A stretch of 34,752 nucleotides of DNA from Arthrobacter sp. MYb227 (lineage in GTDB: Bacteria; Actinomycetota; Actinomycetes; Actinomycetales; Micrococcaceae): positions 58,387 through 93,138 of the forward strand of contig NZ_PCPT01000014.1 in the NCBI RefSeq assembly GCF_002975435.1, in the 5' to 3' direction. Shown here in pieces: positions 7,262 through 15,913 of this stretch. Made by a program: the position numbers and the translations under genes. How positions within the stretch are numbered: position 1 is the stretch's first letter; each line of letters starts with the position of its first letter. The notes below the pieces were generated by a model. That model saw only the letters and a list, made by a program, of their open reading frames with translations, was not told the DNA's origin and did not search any database.

Positions 7262-8992
7262 ATGCTTTTTCGACTCTTATCGGTATACCTCAAGCCGTAT
7301 ACGAAGTTGCTGCTAGCCGTCGCATTCTTCCAGATGTCACAGTCGATTGCCTCATTATTCTTGCCAAGCTTGAATGCTGACATCATCGATAATGGCATTG
7401 CAAAGGGCGATATAGGGCATATTTGGGTCGTGGGTGGGCTCATGCTCGGAGTTACATTTGTTCAGGTTGCCTGCGCCCTGTGCGCAGTGTATTTCGGCGC
7501 AAAAACGGCAATGTCGCTGGGTAGAGATTTACGTGCAGGCATTTTTCACAGGGTTAGCTTGTTCTCCGAACGAGAAGTGGCTAGTTTCGGTGCCCCAACG
7601 CTCATCACCCGCACCACCAATGACGTGCAACAGGTACAAATGTTTGTGCTGATGGCCTGCACGATGTTTATTTCAGCACCCATACTTGCCGTCGGTGGTG
7701 TGATCATGGCATTACAACAAGACGTTGGCTTGTCGTGGCTGATGGCGGTAAGCGTGCCGATTCTCCTGATCGCCATAGGTTTTCTCATCACCAAAATGGT
7801 GCCGCAATTTCAGCGCATGCAAAAACGCATCGACAAGGTCAACCAGGTTTTACGCGAACAGCTCACCGGTATCCGAGTGATCAGAGCCTTCGTGCGTGAG
7901 GACATCGAAAGCAAACGTTTTGAAGACGCAAACTCGGAACTCACAGAAACCGCACTGAGCGTCGGAAGATATTTTGCGTTGATGTTCCCCATCGTGATGG
8001 TCGTGCTGAATGTTTCAAGCGTCGCGGTAATCTGGTTTGGTGGTTTCCGGGTTGAAGCCGGCATGGAAGTCGGTGCGCTTGTCGCATACCTGAGCTACCT
8101 GCTACAAATTCTCATGGCTGTCATGATGGCAACATTTATTGGTGTCATCCTGCCACGCGCGGCTGTTAGCGGTGAGCGAATCCAAGAAGTTGTACAAACC
8201 GAAACCACGGTTCTGATGCCGCTAAACGGTATTACCGAACTTTCCGAAACCGGCAGCGTGGAATTTGAGAACGTCGAATTTTCCTATCCGGGGGCAGCAC
8301 AACCTGTGTTGCATGATCTGAACTTTTCGGTACACGCAGGTCAAACGGTAGCCATCATCGGTAGCACCGGTAGCGGAAAAACCACATTGGTCAATCTCTT
8401 GCCACGGCTTTTTGACGCTACGGGCGGGCGGGTACTCATCGATGGCGCCGACGTGCGTGAGATCGCACCAGATACCTTGTGGGGGCAGATCGGGTTGGTG
8501 CCACAAAAACCGTATCTATTCACTGGAACCGTCGCCTCAAATCTCCGATATGGAAAGCCCGATGCCAGCGACGATGAACTGTGGCAGGCACTCGAGACAG
8601 CACAAGCAGCAGCGTTTGTTGCAGGGTTACCCGAGGGGCTTCAAGCACCCATTTCCCAGGGCGGAACAAATGTATCTGGTGGGCAGCGCCAACGCTTAGC
8701 GATTGCCAGAGCACTGGTGAAGGCACCGCAGTTATACGTGTTTGATGATTCGTTCTCCGCCCTAGATATGGCCACAGACGCACGATTACGTGCCGCGCTT
8801 GCCAAAGAAGCAAGTGGAGCGACGAAAATCATCGTTGCTCAACGACTTGTAAGCATCATCGATGCGGATTTGATACTCGTGCTTGAAGATGGGGCAATCG
8901 TCGGTGCGGGTAAACACGAACAGCTACTGGTGGACTGCCCCACGTATGTGGAGATTGTTGAATCTCAAATGGTTCAGGGAGGCCGAGCATGA
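7262..8992 (+). CDS. Heterodimeric ABC exporter half-transporter, degenerate-site subunit
   Basis: The 576-residue protein fuses six membrane helices (about residues 15-300) to an ABC ATPase. Walker A is GSTGSGKTT (Lys373) and the signature VSGGQ (residues 471-475) is intact. The Walker B catalytic Glu is Asp496 (VFDDSFSALD) and the switch His is Gln527 (VAQR). These two changes mark the degenerate subunit of exporters such as TM287/288. It should pair with the next gene to pump drugs, lipids or peptides out across the membrane; the substrate is unknown. ATG at 7262 is preferred because homologues begin near MLFRLL, with GGAAAG 12 bases upstream; GTG at 7226 is in frame and possible. The stop overlaps the next start by 4 bases (ATGA). 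Confidence 0.93.
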   Translation: MLFRLLSVYLKPYTKLLLAVAFFQMSQSIASLFLPSLNADIIDNGIAKGDIGHIWVVGGLMLGVTFVQVACALCAVYFGAKTAMSLGRDLRAGIFHRVSLFSEREVASFGAPTLITRTTNDVQQVQMFVLMACTMFISAPILAVGGVIMALQQDVGLSWLMAVSVPILLIAIGFLITKMVPQFQRMQKRIDKVNQVLREQLTGIRVIRAFVREDIESKRFEDANSELTETALSVGRYFALMFPIVMVVLNVSSVAVIWFGGFRVEAGMEVGALVAYLSYLLQILMAVMMATFIGVILPRAAVSGERIQEVVQTETTVLMPLNGITELSETGSVEFENVEFSYPGAAQPVLHDLNFSVHAGQTVAIIGSTGSGKTTLVNLLPRLFDATGGRVLIDGADVREIAPDTLWGQIGLVPQKPYLFTGTVASNLRYGKPDASDDELWQALETAQAAAFVAGLPEGLQAPISQGGTNVSGGQRQRLAIARALVKAPQLYVFDDSFSALDMATDARLRAALAKEASGATKIIVAQRLVSIIDADLILVLEDGAIVGAGKHEQLLVDCPTYVEIVESQMVQGGRA

Positions 8993-11256
8993 GCGAGCAG
9001 CACCAAGACCCAGAACCATCACCACGCAACCCGGGGGCACGGCATCTGCTTCGTCGAGCGCAGGGTGCCAAACACGCCGCAGCTGCGCCCCACGATGAGG
9101 TATCGGAGAGAACCTCGGAACGCGTTCAGGAAAGCGTTGCCATACAAGAAGGTGCAAACTCGCACAAGATAGCTGGCAAACATGTTGCACCGTCGGTATC
9201 CGCAAACATCAGCAATCAAGATTTCACACCCGGCACAGAGCGTGCGGAGGAACACGCCCTCCGGCAATGGGCAGAGACTAGAACCTTTGAGGACTCCGTG
9301 GAGCCGGAAGAGGAAATTGCGCCACCGCCACCACGGCGAGGATTTGGCCCGGGGCGTGGCCCCATGGCCGGAGCCATGCCAGCGGAAAAGGCAATTAACT
9401 TTGGGCCCAGCACCAAACGCCTACTGAGTCGGTTAGCTCCACATAAAATTGGAATAATTTCGGTCCTGTTTCTCACCATCATTGGTGTAATCTTCACCGT
9501 GTTGGGTCCCAAGCTGCTGGGTCAGGGCACCAACCTGATCTTTGATGGCGCAATCTCCAAAAAACTTCCGGCAAACATGACCCAGGAACAGTTCATCGCC
9601 GAACTGCGAAACGCCGGCCAAGACGGCTATGCGGACCTGCTCAGCGGAATGAACCTCCGTCCTGGGCATGGCATCGACTTTCAGGCACTGGGTAATGTGT
9701 TGCTTCTCGTCCTTGCGTTGTACATCGCCGCATCGGTTTTTAGTTGGCTCTCGGCCTATGTCCTGAACGAGGTGGTGCAGCATACGGTGTTTAAGCTGCG
9801 CCAAGACATCGAGGAAAAAATCAACAGGCTACCGCTTGGCTACTACGACAAGATGAAACGAGGTGAGTTACTGAGCCGGGTGACAAACGACATTGACAAT
9901 ATTTCGCAGTCCCTGCAACAAACCATGAGCCAGCTTGTCACATCCCTATTCACTGTCCTTGGTGTGTTGGTGATGATGTTGTTAGTATCTCCAACGCTCA
10001 CCCTGATCACATTGATCACCATCCCGCTAACGCTGATAGTTACAGTTGTGGTTGCCAAACGTTCGCAGAAACTCTTTGCAGCTCAGTGGAAACATACAGG
10101 TGAACTCAACGGTGAAATTGAGGAGAACTTCACTGGCCATGCACTGGTGAAGGTGTTTGGTCGACAACGCGAGGTAGCTGCGGTGTTTGACGCGAAAAAC
10201 CAGGAATTGTATAAGGCAAGCTTCGGCGCACAATTTGTTTCGGGCATCATCATGCCATCGACAATGTTCGTGGGAAATATTGTGTACGTGGGAATTGCCG
10301 TTGTTGGTGGTCTGCGCGTTGCCTCCGGTTCCATGAGCCTCGGAGACGTGCAGGCATTTATCCAGTACTCTCGCCAGTTCACCCAGCCGCTGACACAGCT
10401 GGCAAGCGTGGTAAATCTCATCCAATCGGGTGTTGCCTCGGCCGAACGCGTATTTGAACTTCTTGATGCCGATGAACAAGACCCCGATCCGTCGCATGCG
10501 CCAAGCCCTGAAACTTCGTCGGGAAGACTCGTTTTTAGCGATGTTTCCTTTAGGTACAGCGCCGATAAACCACTGATCGAAAACGTTAGCCTGGTTGCCG
10601 AACCCGGGCAGATGGTGGCAATTGTCGGTCCCACGGGCGCCGGGAAAACGACGTTGGTAAACCTGATCATGCGATTCTATGAGTTGGATTCCGGAACTAT
10701 CACCTTAGATGGTGTTGATATTTCGCTCATGGAACGCGATGATCTGCGTCGACGCATGGGAATGGTTTTGCAGGACACCTGGCTATTTGGCGGAACAATT
10801 CGTGAAAACATTGCCTATGGCCGGCCCGAAGCAAGCGAAGCCGAGATCAGGACTGCAGCCGAGGCAACATTTGTCGATAGGTTTGTGCACTCCTTGCCAG
10901 ATGGCTATGACACGGTGCTTACCGATGAGGCAGGGAATGTGAGCGCGGGGGAGAAGCAGCTGTTGACAATCGCTCGGGCTTTTATCGCATCTCCCAGTGT
11001 TTTAATTCTCGATGAGGCTACAAGCTCCGTTGATACACGGACCGAGGTATTGGTGCAACAGGCCATGGCGGCGTTGCGCAGTGATCGCACCAGCTTTGTC
11101 ATCGCCCATCGACTCTCAACCATCAAGGATGCGGACCTCATTGTGGTGATGGACGATGGGCAGGTTGTTGAACAAGGGACTCACGATGAGCTGCTTGCCG
11201 CGCGTGGAGCATTCTTTGAGTTGTACAACGCACAATTTGCAGGTGCCCTGGAGTAG
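8989..11256 (+). CDS. Heterodimeric ABC exporter half-transporter, catalytic-site subunit
   Basis: The 755-residue protein has a hydrophilic, probably disordered N-terminal extension of about 140 residues (rich in Glu, Arg, Pro; PPPPRRGFGPGRGPM before the first helix), six membrane helices from about residue 150, and an ABC ATPase. Walker A is GPTGAGKTT (Lys553), Walker B LILDEATSSVD (Asp675, Glu676) and His707 (IAHRLST) are canonical, but the signature is VSAGEK (651-656) instead of VSGGQ. Thus its Walker motifs complete the active site with the VSGGQ of the upstream subunit, and its poor signature faces the upstream degenerate Walker motifs. The 4-base overlap with the upstream gene supports balanced synthesis of a heterodimer. 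It ends in a strong terminator. Confidence 0.93.
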   Translation: MSEQHQDPEPSPRNPGARHLLRRAQGAKHAAAAPHDEVSERTSERVQESVAIQEGANSHKIAGKHVAPSVSANISNQDFTPGTERAEEHALRQWAETRTFEDSVEPEEEIAPPPPRRGFGPGRGPMAGAMPAEKAINFGPSTKRLLSRLAPHKIGIISVLFLTIIGVIFTVLGPKLLGQGTNLIFDGAISKKLPANMTQEQFIAELRNAGQDGYADLLSGMNLRPGHGIDFQALGNVLLLVLALYIAASVFSWLSAYVLNEVVQHTVFKLRQDIEEKINRLPLGYYDKMKRGELLSRVTNDIDNISQSLQQTMSQLVTSLFTVLGVLVMMLLVSPTLTLITLITIPLTLIVTVVVAKRSQKLFAAQWKHTGELNGEIEENFTGHALVKVFGRQREVAAVFDAKNQELYKASFGAQFVSGIIMPSTMFVGNIVYVGIAVVGGLRVASGSMSLGDVQAFIQYSRQFTQPLTQLASVVNLIQSGVASAERVFELLDADEQDPDPSHAPSPETSSGRLVFSDVSFRYSADKPLIENVSLVAEPGQMVAIVGPTGAGKTTLVNLIMRFYELDSGTITLDGVDISLMERDDLRRRMGMVLQDTWLFGGTIRENIAYGRPEASEAEIRTAAEATFVDRFVHSLPDGYDTVLTDEAGNVSAGEKQLLTIARAFIASPSVLILDEATSSVDTRTEVLVQQAMAALRSDRTSFVIAHRLSTIKDADLIVVMDDGQVVEQGTHDELLAARGAFFELYNAQFAGALE

Positions 11257-11316
11257 GGATGCTGCCCTGCGGTACCGCGGTGCCTCCACGGTTGTGCAGG
11301 CGGCTTCTGCAGAAAG

Positions 11317-11367
11317 AACTACGCCGGCCTCAACGCCTCCGAAAGGAGGATTGAAGCCGGCGTAGTT
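11317..11367. terminator. Strong hairpin terminator between ABC exporter and VanW gene
   Basis: AACTACGCCGGC at 11317-11328 pairs with GCCGGCGTAGTT at 11356-11367, and the inner CCTCC/GGAGG closes on a GAAA tetraloop. It lies between two converging genes and likely ends transcription in both directions. Confidence 0.85.
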
Positions 11368-11400
11368 TATTGCCTGATCAACCAAGGGGGGGCAGAAATA

Positions 11401-13113
11401 TTAGGGTTTCTTGCCGCAGACTACCTTGTTCCAGGGTGCATAGGTCCAAGACTTGGTCTCTGCTGGAAGCGTCTTCTCGGCAGATGTTCGGGTGCGTGTG
11501 ACGTTGATGGAGAAACCCTTCTTACCGCCACTCTCTGAAATGCACTTAGTTGCCGGGTTGTAGGTGGTCGTCGGATTCGTGAAGTTGTATTTGGGCGATG
11601 ACTTTGAGGTCACGGTCCAGTACTTGGTGCTCCACAAACGGGTATTGACCTTGCCGCCACCAACCCAGGCATCGATCATGACGGCGTAGGGAGAATTGTT
11701 CTTCCAAGCCATGTCGACCTGGCCTTCCCACAAGGTTGCCTCACGGCCGGCCGGGTAACGCTCGAACCAGCGGCTGTGTGGCTTGTGAGTGATGTCATCG
11801 TATCCGGCAAGGAAACCAACGTTGTACATCTGCGTGGAAATCTGTGACAGGCCACCGCCCACCGCAGAGGAGGAGAACCCATTGACCACGACGCCGGAAT
11901 CAAAGTAGCCATTGGCGACGGTAATGGGCCCCAGCGCCTTCTCCAAGGAGAAGATCTCACCAGGCATCACCACAACGCCGGTCAAACGCTTGGAACCGGC
12001 ATACAGGTTCTTGGTGCGCACGGTATCCGAGGCCGGGTACGGGGTAGAGAAGGTAACGACCGGTTCCTTCACACCCAGGGCCGTGGCTTTTTCGGTGGTA
12101 AGTTCCGGCTCGACGGTAGTCAGGGTGACACGTGCCGAACGATCCGCGTCTTTCGACGCGGCTAACACCTTTTCTGCAAGACCTTCAGGATCAATTGATT
12201 TTCCTGTTTGTGACGGAATAACCGTTGGCTTACCACCGGAAAGCACGATCTTTGCATCCTTGGCAGTTGATTTGAATCCGTTGGATCCCTCGGCTGCAGC
12301 GGCAATAAGCTTTTCGTCGTCAAGGGTCATGGTGATTTTCTCACCGTCGGTCTTAAATGACGCGGCGCTAGCAAGCTGAGCCGGGGACAACGAAGCTGTT
12401 GAGGTGTCGTCGGTGAGCTTAATGGGCCCATCGACAAGTGGCTCGACGGTACCGGTCAACAATTCTTCGAAGGTAGCAGCGGAGATCTTGGGTTCGGATT
12501 TATTCACTGGCAGTTCAAGTGAGCTGCCCGAATCGAACCAGTCGGTCGATACCTTCTGGGTTGCCGCATCGATATCCACAGCGAGGCCCGTCACTGGTTT
12601 TTTCAGTACAGGTTTGGCGCCCTCAAAAGCCAGCTTGCCCTCGGCCGTGGCAGTAGCGAATTTAGGTGCCAGACCTTCTAATGCCCCGCGCAGCTTGGGC
12701 TGATCGATCACGAATTTTGGCTCAACTTGGAGCGTGCCGGTGAGTCGTTCAACAAGCGTCTTGGGATTGAGATTGAAACCCGTAAGTCCTTCGAGAGTTG
12801 CATCAATGTCAATTCCGAGGCCCGCCTTGGCCGGATCGAGTGCTGCTTTTTTCTCACCAACATTCAAATCAACCGGCTTCAGTGCTAGAGGCTTCAAGTC
12901 GGTGTTGAGCACTTGCGCAGCTGCATCAGGGGACAAAGAACCAATATTGACACCATGAACCGTGGTGTTGGCCGGAATTTGGGTACCAAGATATGCAGCG
13001 GTACCGGCATACAGGCCGCCTGCCAGCAGGACTGACGCGCCGGCAACGTACCAACCGCGACGGGACTTGCGTTGCCTACCGCGCTTCACGGCGTTGACTT
13101 CTTCACTGAGCAA
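11401..13113 (-). CDS. VanW family envelope protein
   Basis: The 570-residue protein has a basic N-terminus, one membrane helix at about residues 22-42, tandem regions resembling the peptidoglycan-binding-like domain found with VanW (about residues 75-330), and the VanW domain at roughly residues 350-490, with AVGGGLSQISTQMYN and KPHSRWFERYPAGREATL as its hallmark text. The C-terminal 60 residues are basic. It is predicted to be anchored in the membrane and exposed to the cell wall; VanW itself has no established biochemical function, and no other glycopeptide-resistance gene is present. The start is uncertain: TTG at 13113 gives the listed length, while GTG nine codons in (MKRGRQRK) is also plausible. 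No in-frame ATG exists upstream. Confidence 0.88.
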   Translation of the reverse strand: MLSEEVNAVKRGRQRKSRRGWYVAGASVLLAGGLYAGTAAYLGTQIPANTTVHGVNIGSLSPDAAAQVLNTDLKPLALKPVDLNVGEKKAALDPAKAGLGIDIDATLEGLTGFNLNPKTLVERLTGTLQVEPKFVIDQPKLRGALEGLAPKFATATAEGKLAFEGAKPVLKKPVTGLAVDIDAATQKVSTDWFDSGSSLELPVNKSEPKISAATFEELLTGTVEPLVDGPIKLTDDTSTASLSPAQLASAASFKTDGEKITMTLDDEKLIAAAAEGSNGFKSTAKDAKIVLSGGKPTVIPSQTGKSIDPEGLAEKVLAASKDADRSARVTLTTVEPELTTEKATALGVKEPVVTFSTPYPASDTVRTKNLYAGSKRLTGVVVMPGEIFSLEKALGPITVANGYFDSGVVVNGFSSSAVGGGLSQISTQMYNVGFLAGYDDITHKPHSRWFERYPAGREATLWEGQVDMAWKNNSPYAVMIDAWVGGGKVNTRLWSTKYWTVTSKSSPKYNFTNPTTTYNPATKCISESGGKKGFSINVTRTRTSAEKTLPAETKSWTYAPWNKVVCGKKP

Positions 13114-13268
13114 AACGTCTGTTTCTCTTCCATCGATGACACGGAAACATCTGCATATTTCACGTGAGCTGTCCTGGTGCGGTGTCTAACAAACTGGTCA
13201 ACCGCCGAATGAATCCTACCGCCCTACTCCAAACGGCAGAGTAAATAACGGCTAGTCGGGGCAAATCG

Positions 13269-14177
13269 TTATGCGATTCCCACCAAGTTCTCAATCACAT
13301 CGAGGCGTGGAATGTCGATGCGGGCATCTGCTGCATCTCGCAAAGCTGGCTTTGCATTAAATGCAACACCGAGTCCGGCGGCGGTGACCATATCCAAGTC
13401 GTTGGCCCCATCGCCGGCAGCAATGGTGTGCTCGAGACTCAAGCCCAGCTCCTTGGCCCAGGCACGGAGCATGGTTTCCTTATAGGCACGGTCAACCACC
13501 TGGCCCTTGACGGTGCCGGTGAGCTGGCCGTCTTCGATGCCTAGATCATTGGCGCAGGCGAAATCCAGTCCAAGTTCGGCAGCCAGCGGATCCAGGATCT
13601 GGGAAAAGCCACCGGAAACCACTGCCACGAAGTGACCCGCTGCCTTGAACGCCGCAATAAGTTCGCGCGCCCCATCGGAAAGCTCAATTTTGGCGCGGAC
13701 CTGATCAATGACGCCGGCATCGAGTCCGGCAAGGGTCTTGACCCGGGCATGCAGTGACTGTGCGAAGTCAAGTTCCCCACGCATGGCGGCCTCGGTGACG
13801 GCAGTGACCTCGGCCTCACGTCCGGCATGAGCGGCAAGTAGTTCGATGACTTCCTGTTTGATCAGCGTTGAATCAACGTCCATGACCAGTAGCTTTTTGG
13901 GGGCTAGGACCAACTCGGCGGGAACCACCGCAATGCTCAGGGTCCGTAGGAGCTCATCTTTGGAGCGCACATTTTGGTCATCGAGCGGGTTCACCAGGGC
14001 ACGCAGCTGACGCACGGTGCCAGTGACTTCCCAGCGGGCACCGCTACGCCCGGGTCCTTCAAAGGATTGCTCGCGCAGCACGCGATGACCTGCCGCCTCG
14101 AGGGTGGAACGAAGTTTTGCTGGCTCTACTAGCTGGTGGGCAGCTGAATGGAACACAATGAAGGCTGTGGGTTGCAT
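13269..14177 (-). CDS. serB: Phosphoserine phosphatase SerB
   Basis: The 302-residue protein has an N-terminal domain of about 90 residues followed by a HAD phosphatase. HAD motif I is DVDSTLI (first Asp is the nucleophile), motif II lies in VVSGGF, and motif IV is GDGANDLDM. This matches SerB, which removes phosphate from O-phosphoserine in the last step of serine synthesis. The frame stays open far upstream, through the promoter region and into the opposite-strand ABC gene, but conserved sequence begins at MQPTAF, so ATG at 14177 is used. GAGAAT 7 bases upstream suggests a leaderless transcript. It is divergent from the ABC ATPase gene. Confidence 0.93.
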   Translation of the reverse strand: MQPTAFIVFHSAAHQLVEPAKLRSTLEAAGHRVLREQSFEGPGRSGARWEVTGTVRQLRALVNPLDDQNVRSKDELLRTLSIAVVPAELVLAPKKLLVMDVDSTLIKQEVIELLAAHAGREAEVTAVTEAAMRGELDFAQSLHARVKTLAGLDAGVIDQVRAKIELSDGARELIAAFKAAGHFVAVVSGGFSQILDPLAAELGLDFACANDLGIEDGQLTGTVKGQVVDRAYKETMLRAWAKELGLSLEHTIAAGDGANDLDMVTAAGLGVAFNAKPALRDAADARIDIPRLDVIENLVGIA

Positions 14178-14184
14178 GCCTACT

Positions 14185-14190
14185 ATTCTC
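14185..14190 (-). promoter_or_regulatory. -10-like element of leaderless serB
   Basis: On the minus strand GAGAAT stands exactly 7 bases before the serB ATG, with TTGGGC 18 bases further upstream. The same GAGAAT-N7-ATG layout precedes the NADP-binding protein gene that starts at 32437. Confidence 0.5.
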
Positions 14191-14263
14191 ACGTCTGCAA
14201 GGGCTTCTGCCCAAAACGTGGTGAACAATGTTGCAGGCCATCGATGGCGCTGCGGCGCTTCGG

Positions 14264-14294
14264 TTGGGTCAAAGTAGCAACACTGGCCTAATGT
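14264..14294 (+). promoter_or_regulatory. Promoter of a leaderless ABC ATPase gene
   Basis: TTGGGT at 14264-14269 and TAATGT at 14289-14294 are 19 bases apart, and the hexamer ends 7 bases before the ATG at 14302. No Shine-Dalgarno sequence fits between them (TTTACCC). Confidence 0.5.
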
Positions 14295-14301
14295 TTTACC
14301 C

Positions 14302-15087
14302 ATGAATGAAGTGCTGGGCCTGGCCGATGTATCCGTTGTACGCGGACGTAAGAATTTACTGACCGAGATTAACTGGCAGGTTAAAGAGGGTGAACGTTGG
14401 GTGGTTCTAGGCCCCAACGGTGCCGGAAAAACCACACTGCTGCAGATTGCCGGGGCTCGAATGCACCCGACCCGCGGTGTTGCAGGAATCCTGGGTGAAG
14501 TACTTGGCGCCGTCGACGTCTTTGAATTACGCCCACGCATCGGGCTTTCCTCAGCCGCCCTGGCCAGCCACATTCCAGAGAATGAGACGGTGCTCAACGT
14601 GGTCCTCACCGCGTCCTATGGGATGACCGGGCGCTGGCGTGAAGCCTACGAAAAGATGGATGAGCGTCGTGCCTTCCAGCTTTTGCATCACTGGGGCATG
14701 TCAACCATGATCAATCGCAAGTTCGCGACTCTTTCCGAGGGTGAACGTAAACGTGTACAGATTGCTCGTGCGCTGATGACCGACCCGGAATTTTTGCTGC
14801 TCGATGAGCCAGGTGCCGGACTAGATCTAGCCGGTCGCGAAGATCTGGTGGCACGCATGAGCGAATTGGCTGCGGACGAAGAAGCTCCTGCCATGGTGCT
14901 TGTCACCCACCACCTTGAAGAAATCCCCCCGGGATTCACTCACGTACTGCTCCTCCGAGAGGGGCAGCTAGTCGCGGCCGGTCCGATCACCGAAACTCTG
15001 ACCGAGGAAAACCTTTCCGATACTTTCTCCATGCCGCTTGCCTTGCGCGTGGAGAATGGCCGGTATTCAGCAGTAGCAAAGCGCTAA
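14302..15087 (+). CDS. ABC transporter ATP-binding protein without partner permease
   Basis: The 261-residue protein is a single ABC ATPase domain: Walker A GPNGAGKTT near residue 40, signature LSEGERKRVQIARAL, Walker B LLLDEPGAGLD and His in VLVTHHLEEIP. The LSEGE signature and the closing text LALRVENGRYSAVAKR resemble ModF/YlmA-like cytoplasmic ATPases. No ABC permease or binding protein is encoded beside it; the next gene is a TauE/SafE permease, a different transporter class. It may energise a permease encoded elsewhere or act alone. The gene probably has a leaderless mRNA from a promoter divergent to serB, and continues into the TauE and TrmH genes. Confidence 0.88.
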   Translation: MNEVLGLADVSVVRGRKNLLTEINWQVKEGERWVVLGPNGAGKTTLLQIAGARMHPTRGVAGILGEVLGAVDVFELRPRIGLSSAALASHIPENETVLNVVLTASYGMTGRWREAYEKMDERRAFQLLHHWGMSTMINRKFATLSEGERKRVQIARALMTDPEFLLLDEPGAGLDLAGREDLVARMSELAADEEAPAMVLVTHHLEEIPPGFTHVLLLREGQLVAAGPITETLTEENLSDTFSMPLALRVENGRYSAVAKR

Positions 15088-15103
15088 GCGAGCATCCCGG
15101 GTC

Positions 15104-15907
15104 GTGGAGCTCTGGCGTGAGATAGTCATCTTTGTGGCTGGCCTATGGGCCGGAACCATCAATACGATTGTTGGATCCGGCACGCTTGTCACCTTTCCGG
15201 TGCTAGTGGCGCTGGGCTTCGCCCCGGTGAACTCGGTGGTCTCCAACGCCATGGGCCTGGTGGCCGGTGGTTTCTCCGGAGCCTGGGGATACCGGCGCGA
15301 GGCCGCAAGCGTGGGTTCCACGCTACTCAAGCTCATTCCTGTCTCACTCGTGGGTGGGCTCATCGGCGCCTACCTGCTGCTGAATCTGCCGGACACCGTC
15401 TTTGCCTACGTGGCCCCGGTGCTCATAGTCATTGCCCTGCTGCTTGTCATTTTCCAGCCTAGGCTCTCGGCATGGGCTAAAAAGCGCCAGGCGGTAAGCG
15501 TCGGAGTGAACCCGGCCGAGGCAAATGCGGCAAAAATCTCCCCACTGCTTTATCTGCTGGTGTTTCTCATCGGCATCTATGGTGGATATTTCACCGCGGC
15601 ACAGGGCATCTTGCTGATGGGGGTTTTCGGGGTTTTCCTGCATGCATCGTTGCAACAGTCAAACGCCATCAAGGTCATTTTGAGCCTTGTGGTAAATCTT
15701 GTGGCAGCGATCTCCTACCTGATTTTCGCCCCCGAACGCATTCACTGGCCGGTAGTGATTCTCATTGCCGTGGGCTCGCTGATTGGTGGGTTCATTGGAG
15801 CCAAGGTGGGACGCAAGCTCTCCCCGGGCTGGTTGCGTGCCGTCATCGTGATCCTAGGGCTGGTGGCGCTCATCAACATGGTCGCCAAGCTCTTAACCGG
15901 TGCATAA
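15104..15907 (+). CDS. TauE/SafE family sulfite exporter-like permease
   Basis: The 267-residue protein is almost entirely hydrophobic, with about eight predicted membrane helices arranged as two similar halves. The motifs AGTINTIVGSGTLVTFP at the start of the first half and GIYGGYFTAAQGILLMG at the start of the second are the paired TauE repeats. Family members export sulfite, sulfoacetate or other anions; the substrate here is unknown. GTG at 15104 lies 16 bases after the ABC ATPase stop, with the next gene starting 6 bases after this one, so the three form an operon. Confidence 0.92.
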   Translation: MELWREIVIFVAGLWAGTINTIVGSGTLVTFPVLVALGFAPVNSVVSNAMGLVAGGFSGAWGYRREAASVGSTLLKLIPVSLVGGLIGAYLLLNLPDTVFAYVAPVLIVIALLLVIFQPRLSAWAKKRQAVSVGVNPAEANAAKISPLLYLLVFLIGIYGGYFTAAQGILLMGVFGVFLHASLQQSNAIKVILSLVVNLVAAISYLIFAPERIHWPVVILIAVGSLIGGFIGAKVGRKLSPGWLRAVIVILGLVALINMVAKLLTGA

Positions 15908-15913
15908 GCGCAC

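Noticed and set aside
7262-11256. Recent horizontal transfer of the ABC exporter operon
   Set aside because: The genes look somewhat richer in A+T than neighbours, but without a calculated composition and with no mobile element or repeats at the borders the claim cannot be supported.
11401-13113. Glycopeptide resistance locus because of the VanW-like protein
   Set aside because: No vanA/H/X/R/S-like gene is present; VanW-domain proteins are widespread in actinobacteria without vancomycin resistance.
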